This document shows, one piece after another, positions 18,014 to 29,384 of a stretch of 64,000 bases of DNA. The notes under the pieces were generated by a model. That model saw only the letters and a program-made list of their open reading frames with translations. It searched no databases and had not been told where the DNA came from. The position numbers were made by a program, and so were the translations under genes. Every line of letters begins with the position of its first letter. Position 1 is the first letter of the stretch. The DNA is taken from the NCBI RefSeq assembly GCF_012062845.1, contig NZ_WWNB01000015.1, forward strand, positions 1-64,000, written 5' to 3'. The stretch comes from Halomonas salinarum. Lineage in GTDB: Bacteria; Pseudomonadota; Gammaproteobacteria; Pseudomonadales; Halomonadaceae.

Positions 18014-19120
18014 ATGAAACTCAAATCACTCGTCGCCGCCGTGGCCCTGAGCTCCGCCGCCTCCGGCCTGTTCCTGGTCTCGGGCGTGGACAACACGGCA
18101 AAGGCTCAGGAGACCTTCGAATGGAAGATGGTGACCTCCTGGCCGAAAAACTTCCCCGGCGTCGGTCAAGGGCCCGAGCGGCTATCGAAACTGGTCGATG
18201 AAATGTCCAACGGCCGCCTGACCATCGACGTTTTCGGCGCCGGCCAGCTGGTCCCCGGCTTCGAGGTCTTCGACGCCGTCTCCGAAGGCACCGCCGAGCT
18301 CGGCCACTCCGCCTCCTACTACTGGAAAGGCAAGGCGCCGGCGGCCCAGTTCTTCGCCGCGGTGCCCTTCGGCATGAACGCCCAGGAAATGAACGCCTGG
18401 CTACATTACGGCGGCGGGCTTGAGCTGTGGAACGAGCTCTACGATGACTTCGGCGTCGACGTCATGGTCGCCGGCGCCTCCGGCGTACAGATGGGCGGCT
18501 GGTACAACAAGGAAATCAATTCCGTCGACGACCTGGACGGCCTGAAGATGCGCATGCCAGGCCTCGGCGGCGAGGTCATGGACCGCATGGGTGTGGCCAT
18601 CGTCAACATGCCGGGCGGCGAGATCTTCACGTCGCTGCAGTCCGGCGCCATCGATGCCACCGAGTGGATCGGGCCTTACAATGACCTGGCCTTCGGTCTC
18701 CACCAGGCAGCCGAGTACTATTACTACCCGGGCTGGCACGAGCCGACCGTGATGTTCGAGGCGATCGTCAACGAGGAGGCTTTTGCCGAGCTGCCGGATG
18801 ACCTGCAAGCGATCCTCAGGACCGCGATCCGCGACGTCAACGCCGACATGCTCGACGAGTACACCGCGCGCAACAACGATGCGCTCGAGACGCTGGTCAA
18901 CGAGCATGATGTCCAGCTGCGTCGCCTACCCGACGACGTCCTGGCAAGGGCCAAGGAGCTGTCTTCCGATGTGGTCAAAGAGCTGAGTGAGTCCAGCGAC
19001 ATGGCCAAGAAGATCTACGACTCCTACACCAGCTTCCAGGAGAAGGTCGTGAACTATCACGCCATCTCCGAGCAGGCCTACTACAACGCTCGCAACCCTG
19101 AAGGCGACACTACAGAGTAA
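18014..19120 (+). CDS. TRAP transporter substrate-binding protein, TakP-like
   Basis: 368 residues from the ATG at 18014, preceded by GAGAGGAAG. A signal peptide covers about 1-33. The mature protein starts ETFEWKMVTSWPKNFPG and carries FGAGQLVPGFEVFDAVSEG and GLEYW-like residues typical of the TakP group, which in Rhodobacter binds pyruvate and other 2-oxoacids with sodium. The substrate here is inferred. It is third in the operon, separated from dctM by 153 bases of hairpins, and ends at a strong terminator. Confidence 0.92.
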   Translation: MKLKSLVAAVALSSAASGLFLVSGVDNTAKAQETFEWKMVTSWPKNFPGVGQGPERLSKLVDEMSNGRLTIDVFGAGQLVPGFEVFDAVSEGTAELGHSASYYWKGKAPAAQFFAAVPFGMNAQEMNAWLHYGGGLELWNELYDDFGVDVMVAGASGVQMGGWYNKEINSVDDLDGLKMRMPGLGGEVMDRMGVAIVNMPGGEIFTSLQSGAIDATEWIGPYNDLAFGLHQAAEYYYYPGWHEPTVMFEAIVNEEAFAELPDDLQAILRTAIRDVNADMLDEYTARNNDALETLVNEHDVQLRRLPDDVLARAKELSSDVVKELSESSDMAKKIYDSYTSFQEKVVNYHAISEQAYYNARNPEGDTTE

Positions 19121-19142
19121 TGCTTCACTGACGTATCAAACG

Positions 19143-19173
19143 ACCGGGCTCGCCACGCGAGCCCGGTTTTTTT
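19143..19173 (+). terminator. Rho-independent terminator of the TakP-type TRAP operon
   Basis: A perfect 11-bp stem ACCGGGCTCGC (19143-19153) / GCGAGCCCGGT (19157-19167), 3-base loop, then an unbroken T run to 19173. It faces the convergent nuoN gene and could also slow transcription from that side, but the T tract serves the plus strand. Confidence 0.95.
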
Positions 19174-19213
19174 ATCTGTGTCTCAGTGAGGAGGCGGCCT
19201 GCTATCCATGAGC

Positions 19214-20662
19214 CTAACCGGTCGCGGTCATGCCCAGGGCCTGGACCCAGTCGATCATCGGCGCCGGGTAGATGCCCAACACGACGATCAGCACCGCCAT
19301 CCCCAGCACCACGATGCCACCCGCACTCATCCCCCAATTGGCAGGGGCATCACGGCGCTGCATGCCCGCCTCGGTCAGGTAGAGGGTGACCATCACCCGC
19401 AGATAGTAGAAGAGACCGATGGCACTGCCAGCGATCACGCCGCCGACCAGCCACCAACGCCCCGCCTCGACGCCCAGCGCGATGATATAGAACTTGCCGA
19501 TAAAGCCCGCGGTGAAGGGAATCCCGGCCAGCGACAGCAGCGCCACGGTGAGTACCGCGGTGAGATAGGGGCGACGCCAGAACAAGCCGCGATAGTGGTG
19601 CAACACCGCTGCGTCCTCGCCATGGTAGGGGGAAGAGACGAGGGTCACTACTCCGAAGGCCGCTAGGGTCGTGCACAGATAGACCACCAGATAGATGCCG
19701 CTGGCCTCCACCGCCAGCCCCTCTCCGATGACCAGCGCGGTCAGCAGGTAGCCGAAATGCGCGATCGACGAATAGCCGAGCAGCCGCTTGAGGTTGGCCT
19801 GAGTCAGCGCCAGCAGATTGCCGACCAGCATGGTCAGGACTGCCATCACCGCCAGCACGCCATGCAGCCAGCCCTCGCCGAAAACGGGGGCCGCCAGCAT
19901 CAGCCGCAGCAGCACCACGAATACCGCGACCTTGCTGGCCGTGGCAAGAAAGGTCGCAGCAGGCCCTGGCCCGCCTTCGTAGACATCCGGCGTCCACAAA
20001 TGGAAGGGTACCACCGACAGCTTGAAGCCCAACCCCGCCAGCATCAGGCCAGCCCCCGCCAGACTCCAGACACCTGGGCTCCCGGCTAGACTCGCGGTCA
20101 GACCAGCGAAGTCGAGCCGGCCGGTCTCGGCGTAGAGTAGCGCCATGCCGAACAACAGCGTGGCCGTCGCCGCTGCTGACAGCACCAGGTACTTGATCCC
20201 GGCCTCAAGCGAGCGTCGCTCGCGATAGGTGTAGGCGAGCATGCCGTAGAGCGGCATCGACAGCAGCTCAAGGCCGAGGAACAGCGTGGCGAGATGGGTG
20301 CTGGCGGCCAGCACCATGCCCCCCGCAGTGGCGCACAAAAGCAGCAGGTAGAACTCCTCACGAGGCCCCTGGTGGTGCGCCAGGTAGGCGTGCCCAAGGG
20401 CCGTGCAGGCAAGTGCTGCCATCAGGATCAGGGTCGCGGCGAAGAGACTCAGGCCATCGATGGCCAACATCGGTGTGGCCAGCGGCGCCAGGCCCCATAC
20501 GGCGATCAACGACAGCAGCGCCAGGCTCAAGCCGGCGACCGTGACCACCGCTACCGCCGTATGGTGACGCTGCCAGGCGATGCCCAGCATCACCACCAGC
20601 GCCGTGGCACAGACCAGCAGGATCGGCATCAAGGCCAGCAGGTGGGTCGTGGTCAGCATCAT
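19214..20662 (-). CDS. nuoN: NADH-quinone oxidoreductase subunit N
   Basis: 482 residues, antiporter-like (Mrp-type) membrane subunit of complex I with about 14 helices. The conserved segment with LKRLLGYSSIAHFGYLL and the channel lysine-bearing PFHLWTPDVYEGGP are present. It pumps protons as part of the membrane arm. Start overlaps nuoM by 4 nt. Last gene of the 13-gene nuo operon; it runs convergent to the TRAP operon. Confidence 0.96.
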   Translation of the reverse strand: MMLTTTHLLALMPILLVCATALVVMLGIAWQRHHTAVAVVTVAGLSLALLSLIAVWGLAPLATPMLAIDGLSLFAATLILMAALACTALGHAYLAHHQGPREEFYLLLLCATAGGMVLAASTHLATLFLGLELLSMPLYGMLAYTYRERRSLEAGIKYLVLSAAATATLLFGMALLYAETGRLDFAGLTASLAGSPGVWSLAGAGLMLAGLGFKLSVVPFHLWTPDVYEGGPGPAATFLATASKVAVFVVLLRLMLAAPVFGEGWLHGVLAVMAVLTMLVGNLLALTQANLKRLLGYSSIAHFGYLLTALVIGEGLAVEASGIYLVVYLCTTLAAFGVVTLVSSPYHGEDAAVLHHYRGLFWRRPYLTAVLTVALLSLAGIPFTAGFIGKFYIIALGVEAGRWWLVGGVIAGSAIGLFYYLRVMVTLYLTEAGMQRRDAPANWGMSAGGIVVLGMAVLIVVLGIYPAPMIDWVQALGMTATG

Positions 20663-22203
20663 TGATTCCCCTTGGCCAGCGAGGATAAGGGGGCCACGCC
20701 CTCGAACAACTGCTGAACCTCAAGCATCGCCGCACCGGTAGTATCCAGTAACGGCTGCGGATAGAGCCCGAACAGCAACACCAGCCCCGTCAGGGTCAAC
20801 ATCATCAGGTACTCCCGGCGGTCGAGATCGGCGAAGTGCTCCTTGCCCTGGGGCGGGCCGAAGTGCACACGTTGCATCAGCAGCAGCGAGTAGATCGCCG
20901 CCAGCAGCAGGCCGCCGCTGGCAAGCACTACCACCCAGGGCACCAGCGGGAAGGCGCCAAAGAGAATCATCATCTCGCCGAGGAAGTTAGCGGTACCCGG
21001 CATGCCCAGCGAGGCAGCGACGAAGAACAGCGAGAAACCGGGCAAGCTGCCCAGGCGCCCCCACAGGCCGCCCATTTCACGCATGTCGCGCGTGTGCAGG
21101 CGCTCGTAGAGCTGGCCGCTGACGATGAACAGCCCGGCCGCGGAGAAGGCGTGGGCGACCATCAGCATCACGACCCCCTGCAGGGCCAGCTCGGTGCCGG
21201 CATAGATGCCGATCAGCACGAATCCCATGTGCGAGATGCTGGTATAGGCGATCAGGCGCTTGAGATCCTGCTGGCCGCAGGCCAGCAACGCGCCATAGTA
21301 GATGCCGAGGAGCCCCAGCCCCATGGCCACCGGCGCGAACGCCTGTGAGGCCTCGGGGAACAGCGGCAAGGCGAAGCGCAGCATGCCGTAGGCAGCAGTC
21401 TTGAGCAGGATGCCGGCAAGATCGACGCTGCCCGCGGTCGGCGCCTGGGCATGCGCATCGGGCAGCCAACCATGCAGCGGCACGACCGGCAGCTTGACCG
21501 CGAAGGCGATAAAGAAGCCAAGCATCAGCCACATCGCCAGGCCATCGCTGAGCGGCGTCTGCATCAGAGTTGCGTAGTCGAAGGAGTACTCCCCAGTGTG
21601 GGCGAGGTTGGCGAACACCAGGCCGAGGATCGATACCAGCATCAGCAGGCCGCTGGCCTGGGTATAGATGAAGAACTTGGTCGCCGCGCGGATGCGGGTG
21701 CGCCCTTTCGAGCCGCTGTGTCCCCACAGGGCAATCAGGAAGTACATCGGCACCAGCATCATTTCCCAGAAGAAGAAGAACAGGAAGAGATCGATGGCCA
21801 GGAAGACCCCGACTACCCCGCCGAGGATCCACAGCAGGTTGAGGTGGAAGAAGCCGACACGGTGCACGATCTCGTGCCAGGAGCACAGTACCGCCAGTAT
21901 CCCCAGAAAGCCGGTCAGCGCGATCAGCACCAGCGACAGGCCATCCAATGCGAGGTGAATGCTGATCCCGAAGCGTGGAATCCAGGCCACCTGCCATTCC
22001 ATCGTCCAGCGCACCGCCTCGCCCTGGGGATCGAGTGAGGGCAGATGGTAGTCGCCGTAAAACCACAGCCCCAGCGTGATCGCGAGCACCATCAGCATGG
22101 TGCCCAGAGCGATCCAGCGCGGCGCCTGTTCGCCGAAGCGCTCGCCCTGCCAGCACAACAGGCCCCCGATGAAGGGGATCAAGATCAGCCAGAGCAGCGT
22201 CAT
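20659..22203 (-). CDS. nuoM: NADH-quinone oxidoreductase subunit M
   Basis: 514 residues, the second antiporter-like subunit. Key features are the conserved Glu/Lys-bearing helices: FFFFWEMMLVPMYFLIALWG, PLHGWLPDAHAQAPTAGSV and LKRLIAYTSISHMGFVL. It forms a proton channel between NuoN and NuoL in the membrane arm. The 79-base gap to nuoL is larger than most junctions in the operon. Confidence 0.97.
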   Translation of the reverse strand: MTLLWLILIPFIGGLLCWQGERFGEQAPRWIALGTMLMVLAITLGLWFYGDYHLPSLDPQGEAVRWTMEWQVAWIPRFGISIHLALDGLSLVLIALTGFLGILAVLCSWHEIVHRVGFFHLNLLWILGGVVGVFLAIDLFLFFFFWEMMLVPMYFLIALWGHSGSKGRTRIRAATKFFIYTQASGLLMLVSILGLVFANLAHTGEYSFDYATLMQTPLSDGLAMWLMLGFFIAFAVKLPVVPLHGWLPDAHAQAPTAGSVDLAGILLKTAAYGMLRFALPLFPEASQAFAPVAMGLGLLGIYYGALLACGQQDLKRLIAYTSISHMGFVLIGIYAGTELALQGVVMLMVAHAFSAAGLFIVSGQLYERLHTRDMREMGGLWGRLGSLPGFSLFFVAASLGMPGTANFLGEMMILFGAFPLVPWVVVLASGGLLLAAIYSLLLMQRVHFGPPQGKEHFADLDRREYLMMLTLTGLVLLFGLYPQPLLDTTGAAMLEVQQLFEGVAPLSSLAKGNQ

Positions 22204-22282
22204 AAGCGATGCATTCCCTGTCGTTGTCGAATCATCTGCGTTCTCCCGCGCGTTCGCATCACCCGGCCGGCCTTGAGGCGCA

Positions 22283-24142
22283 TCAGCCGCTCACGACCAG
22301 GACCAGCAGTACCAGCGTCACCCCGGCAGCCATGGTGGCGGCGTAATAACGCATCTTGCCGCTCTGCGTGAGGCTCAGGCCACGATGTAACCCCCAGGCA
22401 AGCCAGGCCGCCAGCAACAGCAGGCGATCGATGAGATCACTTTCAAGCAATCGCACCAGGCCGCGATAGGGTCTTACCAGCAGCCGGTCGTAGGCGATAT
22501 CGAAGCCCCAGGCGTTATGCCATAGCCACCACAGGCGCGCCGCCCATCCCGTCGACACGCGCTCGCTAAGCCAGCGCCAGCGGGTCAGGAACAGCCAGGC
22601 CCCCAGGCCCAGGCCAACCAGTGAGGTCGCGGCGGCGACAATGCCAAGCACCGTGTGGCCGGCACCGTGAACGCCCGCGCCGGGGCTTGTGGGCAACACG
22701 GCCTCGAGCGGTGGATGGATCCAGGCCCCCAGGAAGGTCGACAGCACCGCCAGCACCACCAGCGGCAAGCCATGCACCAGGCCACGTCCGGGCTCGGCAT
22801 GACGGGCGTTGTCGCTCTTCATCTCGCCGTGGAAGGTGCCGATGATCAGCCTGAGGGTGTACAGAGAGGTCAAGAAGGCCCCGATCAGGCCGGCCAGCAT
22901 CAGTCCGCCATGGCCGGCGGCCAACGCCTCCCACAATATCTCGTCCTTGCTGTAGAAGCCGGCAGTCACCAGGGGCAATGCGGCCAATGCCGCCCCACCA
23001 ACCACGAACCCGGCGTAGGCCAGCGGCAGGCGTCGCCACAATCCGCCCAGACGGCGCATGTCCTGTTCGTGGTGGCAACTGACGATCACGGCACCGGCGG
23101 AAAGGAACAGCAACGCCTTGAAGAAGCCATGCATCATCAGATGAAAGATCGCCGCGTCGTAGGCCCCCACACCCAGCGCCAGGAACATGTAACCGATCTG
23201 GCTCATCGTCGAATAGGCCAGCACGCGCTTGATGTCGGTCTGGGCCAGGGCCGCGAAACCGGCCAGCAGCAGCGTAACTGCACCGATCAGGCCGACCAGG
23301 TAAAGCACGCCCGGTGCCAGCTCGAAGACACCGTGCAGCCGGGCGATCAGATAGACCCCGGCGGTGACCATGGTCGCCGCATGGATCAGCGCCGACACCG
23401 GCGTGGGGCCGGCCATGGCATCGGCAAGCCAGGTGTGAAGCGGCAGCTGCGCCGACTTGCCGAGTGCGCCACCCAGAATCAGCAGCGCCGCCAGCTGGGC
23501 CTGCCAGGCACCCTCGGCCCACACCTCTGGTGCCCGTTGCAGTATCTCGGCGATATTCAGGGTGCCCAGCTCGCGAAACATCAGGAACAGGCCGATCGCC
23601 AGGAAGACGTCGCCCAGGCGAGTGACGATGAAGGCCTTGAAGGCCGCCCAGCCGTTGGCTTCAGTCCAGTAGTAATAGCCGATCAACAGGTAGCTGCACA
23701 GGCCGACACCTTCCCAGCCAAGGAAGAGCAACAGCATGTTGTCGCCAAGCACCAGCAACAGCATGCTGAACACGAACAGGTTCATGAAAGCGAAGAAGCG
23801 GGTCACCCCCGCCTCGCCCTGCATATACCAGGCGGCGAACAGGTGAATCAGGAAACCGACGCCGGTAATGATACCGATCATGGTTAAAGACAGGCCGTCC
23901 AGACGCAGGCCGATGGTGGGGCGGAAATCGCCCACCGACAGCCAGGTCCACAGCGTCATGTCGACACCTCCCACCCCACTGTCAACGAAGTGCCAGCCGA
24001 TCCACGCCGTCACCAGCGCCGCCAGGCCTACGCTTACGACACCAACCACCGCGCTGGAACGTGGCCCGAGACGGCCCCGTGACAGCGCCAGGACCAGGGT
24101 GCCGGCGAGCGGCAGCAGAAAGGTCAACGGCAGTAACGACAT
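22283..24142 (-). CDS. nuoL: NADH-quinone oxidoreductase subunit L
   Basis: 619 residues, the distal antiporter-like subunit with the long C-terminal lateral helix. Recognisable blocks are [39 protein letters not shown] and [19 protein letters not shown]. Length matches E. coli NuoL (about 613). nuoK stops 10 bases upstream of its ATG. Confidence 0.97.
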   Translation of the reverse strand: MSLLPLTFLLPLAGTLVLALSRGRLGPRSSAVVGVVSVGLAALVTAWIGWHFVDSGVGGVDMTLWTWLSVGDFRPTIGLRLDGLSLTMIGIITGVGFLIHLFAAWYMQGEAGVTRFFAFMNLFVFSMLLLVLGDNMLLLFLGWEGVGLCSYLLIGYYYWTEANGWAAFKAFIVTRLGDVFLAIGLFLMFRELGTLNIAEILQRAPEVWAEGAWQAQLAALLILGGALGKSAQLPLHTWLADAMAGPTPVSALIHAATMVTAGVYLIARLHGVFELAPGVLYLVGLIGAVTLLLAGFAALAQTDIKRVLAYSTMSQIGYMFLALGVGAYDAAIFHLMMHGFFKALLFLSAGAVIVSCHHEQDMRRLGGLWRRLPLAYAGFVVGGAALAALPLVTAGFYSKDEILWEALAAGHGGLMLAGLIGAFLTSLYTLRLIIGTFHGEMKSDNARHAEPGRGLVHGLPLVVLAVLSTFLGAWIHPPLEAVLPTSPGAGVHGAGHTVLGIVAAATSLVGLGLGAWLFLTRWRWLSERVSTGWAARLWWLWHNAWGFDIAYDRLLVRPYRGLVRLLESDLIDRLLLLAAWLAWGLHRGLSLTQSGKMRYYAATMAAGVTLVLLVLVVSG

Positions 24143-24152
24143 CGGCAGTTCC

Positions 24153-24461
24153 TCATCCGTGCATGCGGTTGGCAGCGTCCACGTCCAGGGTCTTGTAGCG
24201 ATGGTGCAGCTGTATCAGCAGCGCCAGTCCCACGCTGGCCTCGGCCGCGGCCAGGGTGATCACCAGCAGGAACATCGCCTGGCCCTCGGGTTGCCCCCAG
24301 GCCGTACCGCCGACGATGAATGCAAGTGCTGCGGCATTGAGCATGATCTCAAGGCTCATCAGCACGAACACCATGTTGCGGCGACAGATCAGGCCGGCGA
24401 TGCCCAGCGCGAACAGGATCGAGGCCAGCACCAGGCCGTGCTCCATGGGGACTCCACTCAT
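24153..24461 (-). CDS. nuoK: NADH-quinone oxidoreductase subunit K
   Basis: 102 residues with three helices. Acidic residues of the quinone-linked proton path sit in [12 protein letters not shown] and the [12 protein letters not shown] segment. Start overlaps nuoJ by 4 nt, the common junction in this operon. Confidence 0.96.
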   Translation of the reverse strand: MSGVPMEHGLVLASILFALGIAGLICRRNMVFVLMSLEIMLNAAALAFIVGGTAWGQPEGQAMFLLVITLAAAEASVGLALLIQLHHRYKTLDVDAANRMHG

Positions 24462-25003
24462 GACGCCTCCTTGCGAGCGTCAGGCTCGCGACGCCCGGCA
24501 GACCCGGCGGGCGACGACAACCGCCCGACGTGCGACGCCGTGACCAGTGCCGCCAGCAGCAGCATGGCGGCCAGTTCGACGACTAGCAGCCAGGGGCCGA
24601 ACAGGATCGAGCCCACCGCCTTGGCGGTCAGCGTTTCTCCTTCGATGACGCGCCCCCCATCACCCAGCCACAGGATGGCGATCAGCGTCAGCAGCAGGAC
24701 ACCGGATAGCACCGAGGGCCCCAGCCAGATGCGCGGCTTGAGCCAGGCCCGCTCCTGCGCCTCCACGGTGTCACTGAGGTTGAGCATCATCACCACGAAC
24801 ACGAATAGCACCATGATCGCCCCGGCATAGACGATCACCTCCAGCGCCCCGGCAAAGGGCGCGCCCAGCGCACAGAACACCAGCGCCACCGCGATCAAGG
24901 AGACGATCAGGTAGAGCAGCGCATGCACCGGGTTGGTGTTGGTGATCACCCCAAGCGTCGCCAGCACCGCCACCAGTCCACTCAGATAAAATGCAATTTC
25001 CAT
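24458..25003 (-). CDS. nuoJ: NADH-quinone oxidoreductase subunit J
   Basis: I take the ATG at 25003, which begins [13 protein letters not shown] and gives 181 residues; the frame stays open upstream to 25123 but that part would overlap nuoI and is Arg-rich with no membrane character. Five helices; the pi-bulge segment [20 protein letters not shown] is diagnostic. A charged tail of about 20 residues follows the last helix. Confidence 0.95.
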   Translation of the reverse strand: MEIAFYLSGLVAVLATLGVITNTNPVHALLYLIVSLIAVALVFCALGAPFAGALEVIVYAGAIMVLFVFVVMMLNLSDTVEAQERAWLKPRIWLGPSVLSGVLLLTLIAILWLGDGGRVIEGETLTAKAVGSILFGPWLLVVELAAMLLLAALVTASHVGRLSSPAGSAGRREPDARKEAS

Positions 25004-25016
25004 GTCATTCTTCCCG

Positions 25017-25556
25017 TCAGGGCAGCAGGGTCTTGACGTCGACAGGCTCGGCCTCGTTCTGCGCCTTGCCCTTGTCCTTGCCGGCAATCGCCATGCCCGC
25101 CACCTTGTAGAAGTGGTAGTCATGGTCCTTGCCCGGGCCGTTGATCAACAGGTCCTCCTTCTCGTAGACCAGCTCCTGGCGCCGGTACTCACCCATCTCG
25201 ACATCCGGGGTGAGCTGGATCGCCGAGGTCGGACAGGCCTCCTCGCACATGCCACAGAAGATGCAGCGCGAAAAATTGATGCGGAAGAACTCGGGATACC
25301 AGCGACCGTCTTCCTGCTCACCCTTCTGCAGCGAGATACAGGCCACCGGGCAGGCCACCGCACACAGGTTGCACGCCACGCAGCGCTCCTCGCCGTCGGG
25401 GTCGCGGGTCAGCACGATTCGCCCCCGGTAGCGGGGCGGCAACTGGAGCGGTTCCTCGGGGTAGTTGAGCGTCTCGCGCTTGCGAAAGCTGTGCATGAAA
25501 ATCATGCCCAGCGTGCGCAGCTGGGAGACGGTGCCCGTCAACACCTTCTTCAGCAT
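25017..25556 (-). CDS. nuoI: NADH-quinone oxidoreductase subunit I
   Basis: 179 residues, a 2x[4Fe-4S] ferredoxin-like subunit of the peripheral arm. The two cluster motifs are [16 protein letters not shown] and [16 protein letters not shown], which hold clusters N6a and N6b passing electrons toward NuoB and quinone. No membrane helix. Confidence 0.97.
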   Translation of the reverse strand: MLKKVLTGTVSQLRTLGMIFMHSFRKRETLNYPEEPLQLPPRYRGRIVLTRDPDGEERCVACNLCAVACPVACISLQKGEQEDGRWYPEFFRINFSRCIFCGMCEEACPTSAIQLTPDVEMGEYRRQELVYEKEDLLINGPGKDHDYHFYKVAGMAIAGKDKGKAQNEAEPVDVKTLLP

Positions 25557-25587
25557 GGCCCTTCCTCCTCCGTCATAGCGGTTGGCG

Positions 25588-26568
25588 TCACAGGGGGTCG
25601 ACGACCAGGATCACCGCCCCGGTCACCAGCAGATTGATCAGGGTCAGCGGCAGGCAGACCTTCCAGCCGAAACTCATCACCCGGTCGTAACGCGGTCGCG
25701 GCAGCGCGGCGCGCAACAGGACAAAGAGCAGCAGGAAGAAGCTCGTCTTGAGCGCGAACCAGACGATCGGTGGTAGCCAGGGCCCATGCCAGCCGCCGAA
25801 GAACAGCGTGACGATCAGTACCGACACCAGCACCATGCCGACGTATTCACCGATGAAGAACATCCCGAACTTCATGCCCGAGTACTCGATGTGGTAGCCG
25901 TCGGCCAGTTCCTGCTCGGCTTCGGGCTGGTCGAACGGGTGGCGGTGAGTCACCGCGATACCGGCAATAAGGAAGGTACAGAAACCGAAAAACTGGGGAA
26001 TCACGAACCAGAGGCCTTGCTGGGCGTTGACGATCTCGCGCATGTTGAACGACCCCGCTATCGCTACCACGCCCATCAATGAAAGCCCCATGAACACCTC
26101 ATAGGAGAGGGTCTGCGCCGAGGCGCGCATGGCGCCCAGCAGGGCATACTTGTTGCCGCTCGACCAGCCACCGAACAGCACCGCATAGACGTTGATACCG
26201 GCCATGGCCAGGAAGAACAGCAGACCGATGTTGAAGTCGGCCACGCCCCAGCCGGGGGTGATGGGGATGATGATGAACGACAGCAGCAAGGAGGCCATGG
26301 CGATCGCCGGCGCCAGCACAAAGAGCGTGCGATCGGCGAACGGGGGAATCCAGTCCTCCTTGAAGACGATCTTGAGCATGTCGGCGATCAGCTGCAGCGA
26401 ACCGAAGGGGCCGACCCGGTTCGGCCCGTGGCGATCCTGCCACAGCCCCAGCAGGCGGCGCTCGACCACGGTCATCACCGCGCCCAGCAGCACCGCACCA
26501 AGCAGGATCACCACGGCCTGCAGCATGGCCATCAGGGCGGCGGCAACCTGAGGTGATAACCCGTTCAT
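25588..26568 (-). CDS. nuoH: NADH-quinone oxidoreductase subunit H
   Basis: 326 residues with eight or nine helices. It connects the peripheral and membrane arms and forms part of the quinone cavity. Conserved segments: [41 protein letters not shown] block and the loop [15 protein letters not shown] with its acidic cluster. Start overlaps nuoG by 4 nt. Confidence 0.97.
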   Translation of the reverse strand: MNGLSPQVAAALMAMLQAVVILLGAVLLGAVMTVVERRLLGLWQDRHGPNRVGPFGSLQLIADMLKIVFKEDWIPPFADRTLFVLAPAIAMASLLLSFIIIPITPGWGVADFNIGLLFFLAMAGINVYAVLFGGWSSGNKYALLGAMRASAQTLSYEVFMGLSLMGVVAIAGSFNMREIVNAQQGLWFVIPQFFGFCTFLIAGIAVTHRHPFDQPEAEQELADGYHIEYSGMKFGMFFIGEYVGMVLVSVLIVTLFFGGWHGPWLPPIVWFALKTSFFLLLFVLLRAALPRPRYDRVMSFGWKVCLPLTLINLLVTGAVILVVDPL

Positions 26569-29351
26569 GGGCGATCTCCTGCGTCATCACGGGTATGCGA
26601 TGCAGGGGCGGTCCCAGCGTGCTCGGTCGCCTCGACGTCATGACTCAGCCGCACCCACTCGCCACTAGCGAGCACCGCCGTCAGCCCGGCGGGTACGCCC
26701 ACCATGCCCGCCGGCAGGGACGGGTCGAGACGGACCGGCAGCGTGATGCCTCCCGCGGCACCGGCCACGCGAAGCCGCCTGCCCTTCTCACCCCCAAGGC
26801 GCGCCGCGTCATCGGCGGAGAGCGTGAGCACCGCCGGGCCAGCGCGCTCGATGATCGGCTCGGCGCGAGACGAGGTCTCGTCGCCGCCGAACAGCCGCGG
26901 CAGGACCACCACCTGCCAGACATCATCGCGGGCAGCGAATGCCGGTGGAGTGGCGTCGGCGTAGCGATAGTGGCCGGGGCGCGGGATCAGCAGACGCACG
27001 CCGGGGTCGCCAGCGCGCAGGTGGCCGCCGACTTCATCGGTGAACTTGTTCCAGGCCTGCGGTGAATTCCAGCCCGGCGCCCAGGCAAAGGCGACCTCCT
27101 CGCGCGGCCGGTCAAAACCATTGAAGCCCTCCATCGAGAAGGTGAAAGGCGAGTCCGGGTCCTGCGGGGTGCGCGGTTCGCTGACGTCGATATGCGCGCG
27201 CATCGCGGTACGTCCGCTGTAACGATGCGGCTCGCGGGCCAGCTTGAGCCCCCGTACCCGATAATCGGCCCCCGGTGCGGCATCACGGATGGCGCCCAGG
27301 GCGGGGTAACGCTCGGCCACGGCCTGGATCACCCCATCGAGCGTGATCTCGCCGACGGCGTGACGCCGCATGCCGGCACGCAGCGCATGCAGCCAGCGCC
27401 AGCTCTCGTGAATGCGCGTCTCGGGGCGGCTATAGCGGGGATCGAAGACCTGGAAGAAGCGCTGGGCGCGCCCCTCGAGGCTGACCAGGGTGCCATCGCC
27501 TTCGGTGAAGGCCGCCGCAGGCAGACCCAGGTGGGCGTACTGCCAAGTGGCGGTGCGCTGGTGGTCGAGCACCAGCACCGTGTCCGCCGTAAAAAGCGCC
27601 GCCTCAATCCGCGCCCCGGGCAAGCGCTGATAAAGATCATTCTCGAGGATCACCACGGCATCGGCGCGCCGTTCGCTGAGCTCATCAAGCGCCCACTCAA
27701 GCGACTGGCCGCCCATCATCGCAAGGCCGGTGCTGTTGGCCTCGCCGCGCACCAGCAGCAGGCTTGCTCGCTTCGCGCGGCGAGCAAGCGCACGGGCGAC
27801 GTTGCCGACCGCCTCGATCACCGCCACCGAGCCCAGTGAGCCACCGCCGATCACCAGGGGGCGCTTGGCGGCCATCAAGCGTGCGGCGATATCAGCCGCC
27901 GCCTCGCGGGTCGCCTCGTCGAGCCCCTCAACCGCCGGTGCGCCGGCATCGATGGCATGCGCCACGGCGAAACCCAGCCGGGCGATGTCATTCGGCGCCA
28001 GTCCCCAACTCGCTTCGCTGACGTCGTCGAGCCCGGTGGTGGTCGGATAGGCGATGAACAGGGGATGATAGCTGTCCTGGCCAAGCGTCTTGACCGCCTC
28101 ATCATTCCAGGCCGGGATATCGCGCTCGCCGGCCAGCTCGGTGCGCCGCGCATAGGCGGCCTGACGTACCGCCAGGCCGACCCGGGCGGCGCTCGCGATC
28201 AGGTCCTCGCCCAGCACCAGGACGGCGTCGTGGTTCTCGATATCGCGCAGCGTCGGAGTGGGCAGTCCACAGGTCTGGTTGAGGGTCTGCATGGCCGCAA
28301 GGCAGGCCTGCTCCTGGGCGGCGATGCCTGTCGAGAACTGCCCCTCGCCGACCAGCTCACATAGCTGGTGGTTACTTTCAAGACTCGCCCGCGGCGAGCC
28401 GATGCCGATCACCCGGCGCGCGCTGCGCAACCGGTCGGCGCCGAGATCCAGCGCCGCATCGACGTCCAGCGTCACCGGGGTATCGCCTCGATCACGGCGC
28501 CACTCGGGGCGCACCGGGCGATCACGGCGATTGACGTAGCCATAACCGAAACGGCCGCGGTCGCACAGGAAGTAGCGATTGACCTCGCCGTTATAGCGAT
28601 TCTCGATGCGGCGAATGTCGCCATAGCGCTCGCCGGGGCTTATGTTGCAGCCCACCGCACACTGCTGGCAGATGCTCGGTGCGAACTGCAGGTCCCACTT
28701 GCGGGTATAGCGCTCGGCGTGGGTCTTGTCGGTGAACACCCCGGTAGGACAGACCTCGGTGAGATTGCCCGAGAAGGGGCTCTCGAGCACACCCTCCTGA
28801 TGACGACCGAAATAGATATTGCTGTTGGCACCGAAGGCGCCGAGATCGGCGCCGCCGGCGTAGTCACGGTAGAAGCGCACACAGCGATAGCAGGTGATGC
28901 AGCGATTCATCTCGTGGGCAACGAACGGGCCCAGATACTGATTGCGATGGGTACGCTTGCGAAAGCGATAGCGCCGCCGGTCGTGACCGGTCATCACCGT
29001 CATGTCCTGCAGGTGACAGTGGCCGCCCTCTTCGCATACCGGGCAGTCGTGGGGGTGGTTGATCATTAGCCACTCGATGACGCTTGAGCGAAATTCCTTC
29101 GCTTCCTCATCCTCGATCGAGATCCAGCTGTCATCACTGGCCGGCGTCATGCACGACATCACCAGCATGCCCTGGGTGTCGTCGGCGTCCTTGTACTGTT
29201 TGACCGCGCACTGGCGACAGGCGCCGACGCTGCCCATCGCCGGATGCCAGCAGAAATAGGGCACATCGAGGCCGAGCGACAGGCAGGCACTGAGGAGGTT
29301 ATCCGCCCCGTCGACGTCGTAGCGCTTCCCATCCACGTGAATCGTCGCCAT
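26565..29351 (-). CDS. nuoG: NADH-quinone oxidoreductase subunit G
   Basis: 928 residues, the large iron-sulfur subunit. The N-terminal ferredoxin-like domain holds the [2Fe-2S] cysteines ([15 protein letters not shown]) and then the His/Cys motif [16 protein letters not shown] and [23 protein letters not shown] cluster motif (about residue 230) is the extra N7-type site also seen in E. coli. The remainder resembles a molybdopterin oxidoreductase but binds no cofactor in the family. E. coli NuoG is 908 residues. Confidence 0.96.
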   Translation of the reverse strand: MATIHVDGKRYDVDGADNLLSACLSLGLDVPYFCWHPAMGSVGACRQCAVKQYKDADDTQGMLVMSCMTPASDDSWISIEDEEAKEFRSSVIEWLMINHPHDCPVCEEGGHCHLQDMTVMTGHDRRRYRFRKRTHRNQYLGPFVAHEMNRCITCYRCVRFYRDYAGGADLGAFGANSNIYFGRHQEGVLESPFSGNLTEVCPTGVFTDKTHAERYTRKWDLQFAPSICQQCAVGCNISPGERYGDIRRIENRYNGEVNRYFLCDRGRFGYGYVNRRDRPVRPEWRRDRGDTPVTLDVDAALDLGADRLRSARRVIGIGSPRASLESNHQLCELVGEGQFSTGIAAQEQACLAAMQTLNQTCGLPTPTLRDIENHDAVLVLGEDLIASAARVGLAVRQAAYARRTELAGERDIPAWNDEAVKTLGQDSYHPLFIAYPTTTGLDDVSEASWGLAPNDIARLGFAVAHAIDAGAPAVEGLDEATREAAADIAARLMAAKRPLVIGGGSLGSVAVIEAVGNVARALARRAKRASLLLVRGEANSTGLAMMGGQSLEWALDELSERRADAVVILENDLYQRLPGARIEAALFTADTVLVLDHQRTATWQYAHLGLPAAAFTEGDGTLVSLEGRAQRFFQVFDPRYSRPETRIHESWRWLHALRAGMRRHAVGEITLDGVIQAVAERYPALGAIRDAAPGADYRVRGLKLAREPHRYSGRTAMRAHIDVSEPRTPQDPDSPFTFSMEGFNGFDRPREEVAFAWAPGWNSPQAWNKFTDEVGGHLRAGDPGVRLLIPRPGHYRYADATPPAFAARDDVWQVVVLPRLFGGDETSSRAEPIIERAGPAVLTLSADDAARLGGEKGRRLRVAGAAGGITLPVRLDPSLPAGMVGVPAGLTAVLASGEWVRLSHDVEATEHAGTAPASHTRDDAGDRP

Positions 29352-29384
29352 CCCATTACCTCGCCTTGGGGTGAAGGAAACCGC

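Noticed and set aside
22655..23887. 410-codon frame antisense to nuoL
   Set aside because: His/Gln-rich composition typical of the complement of a membrane-protein gene; no start signals.
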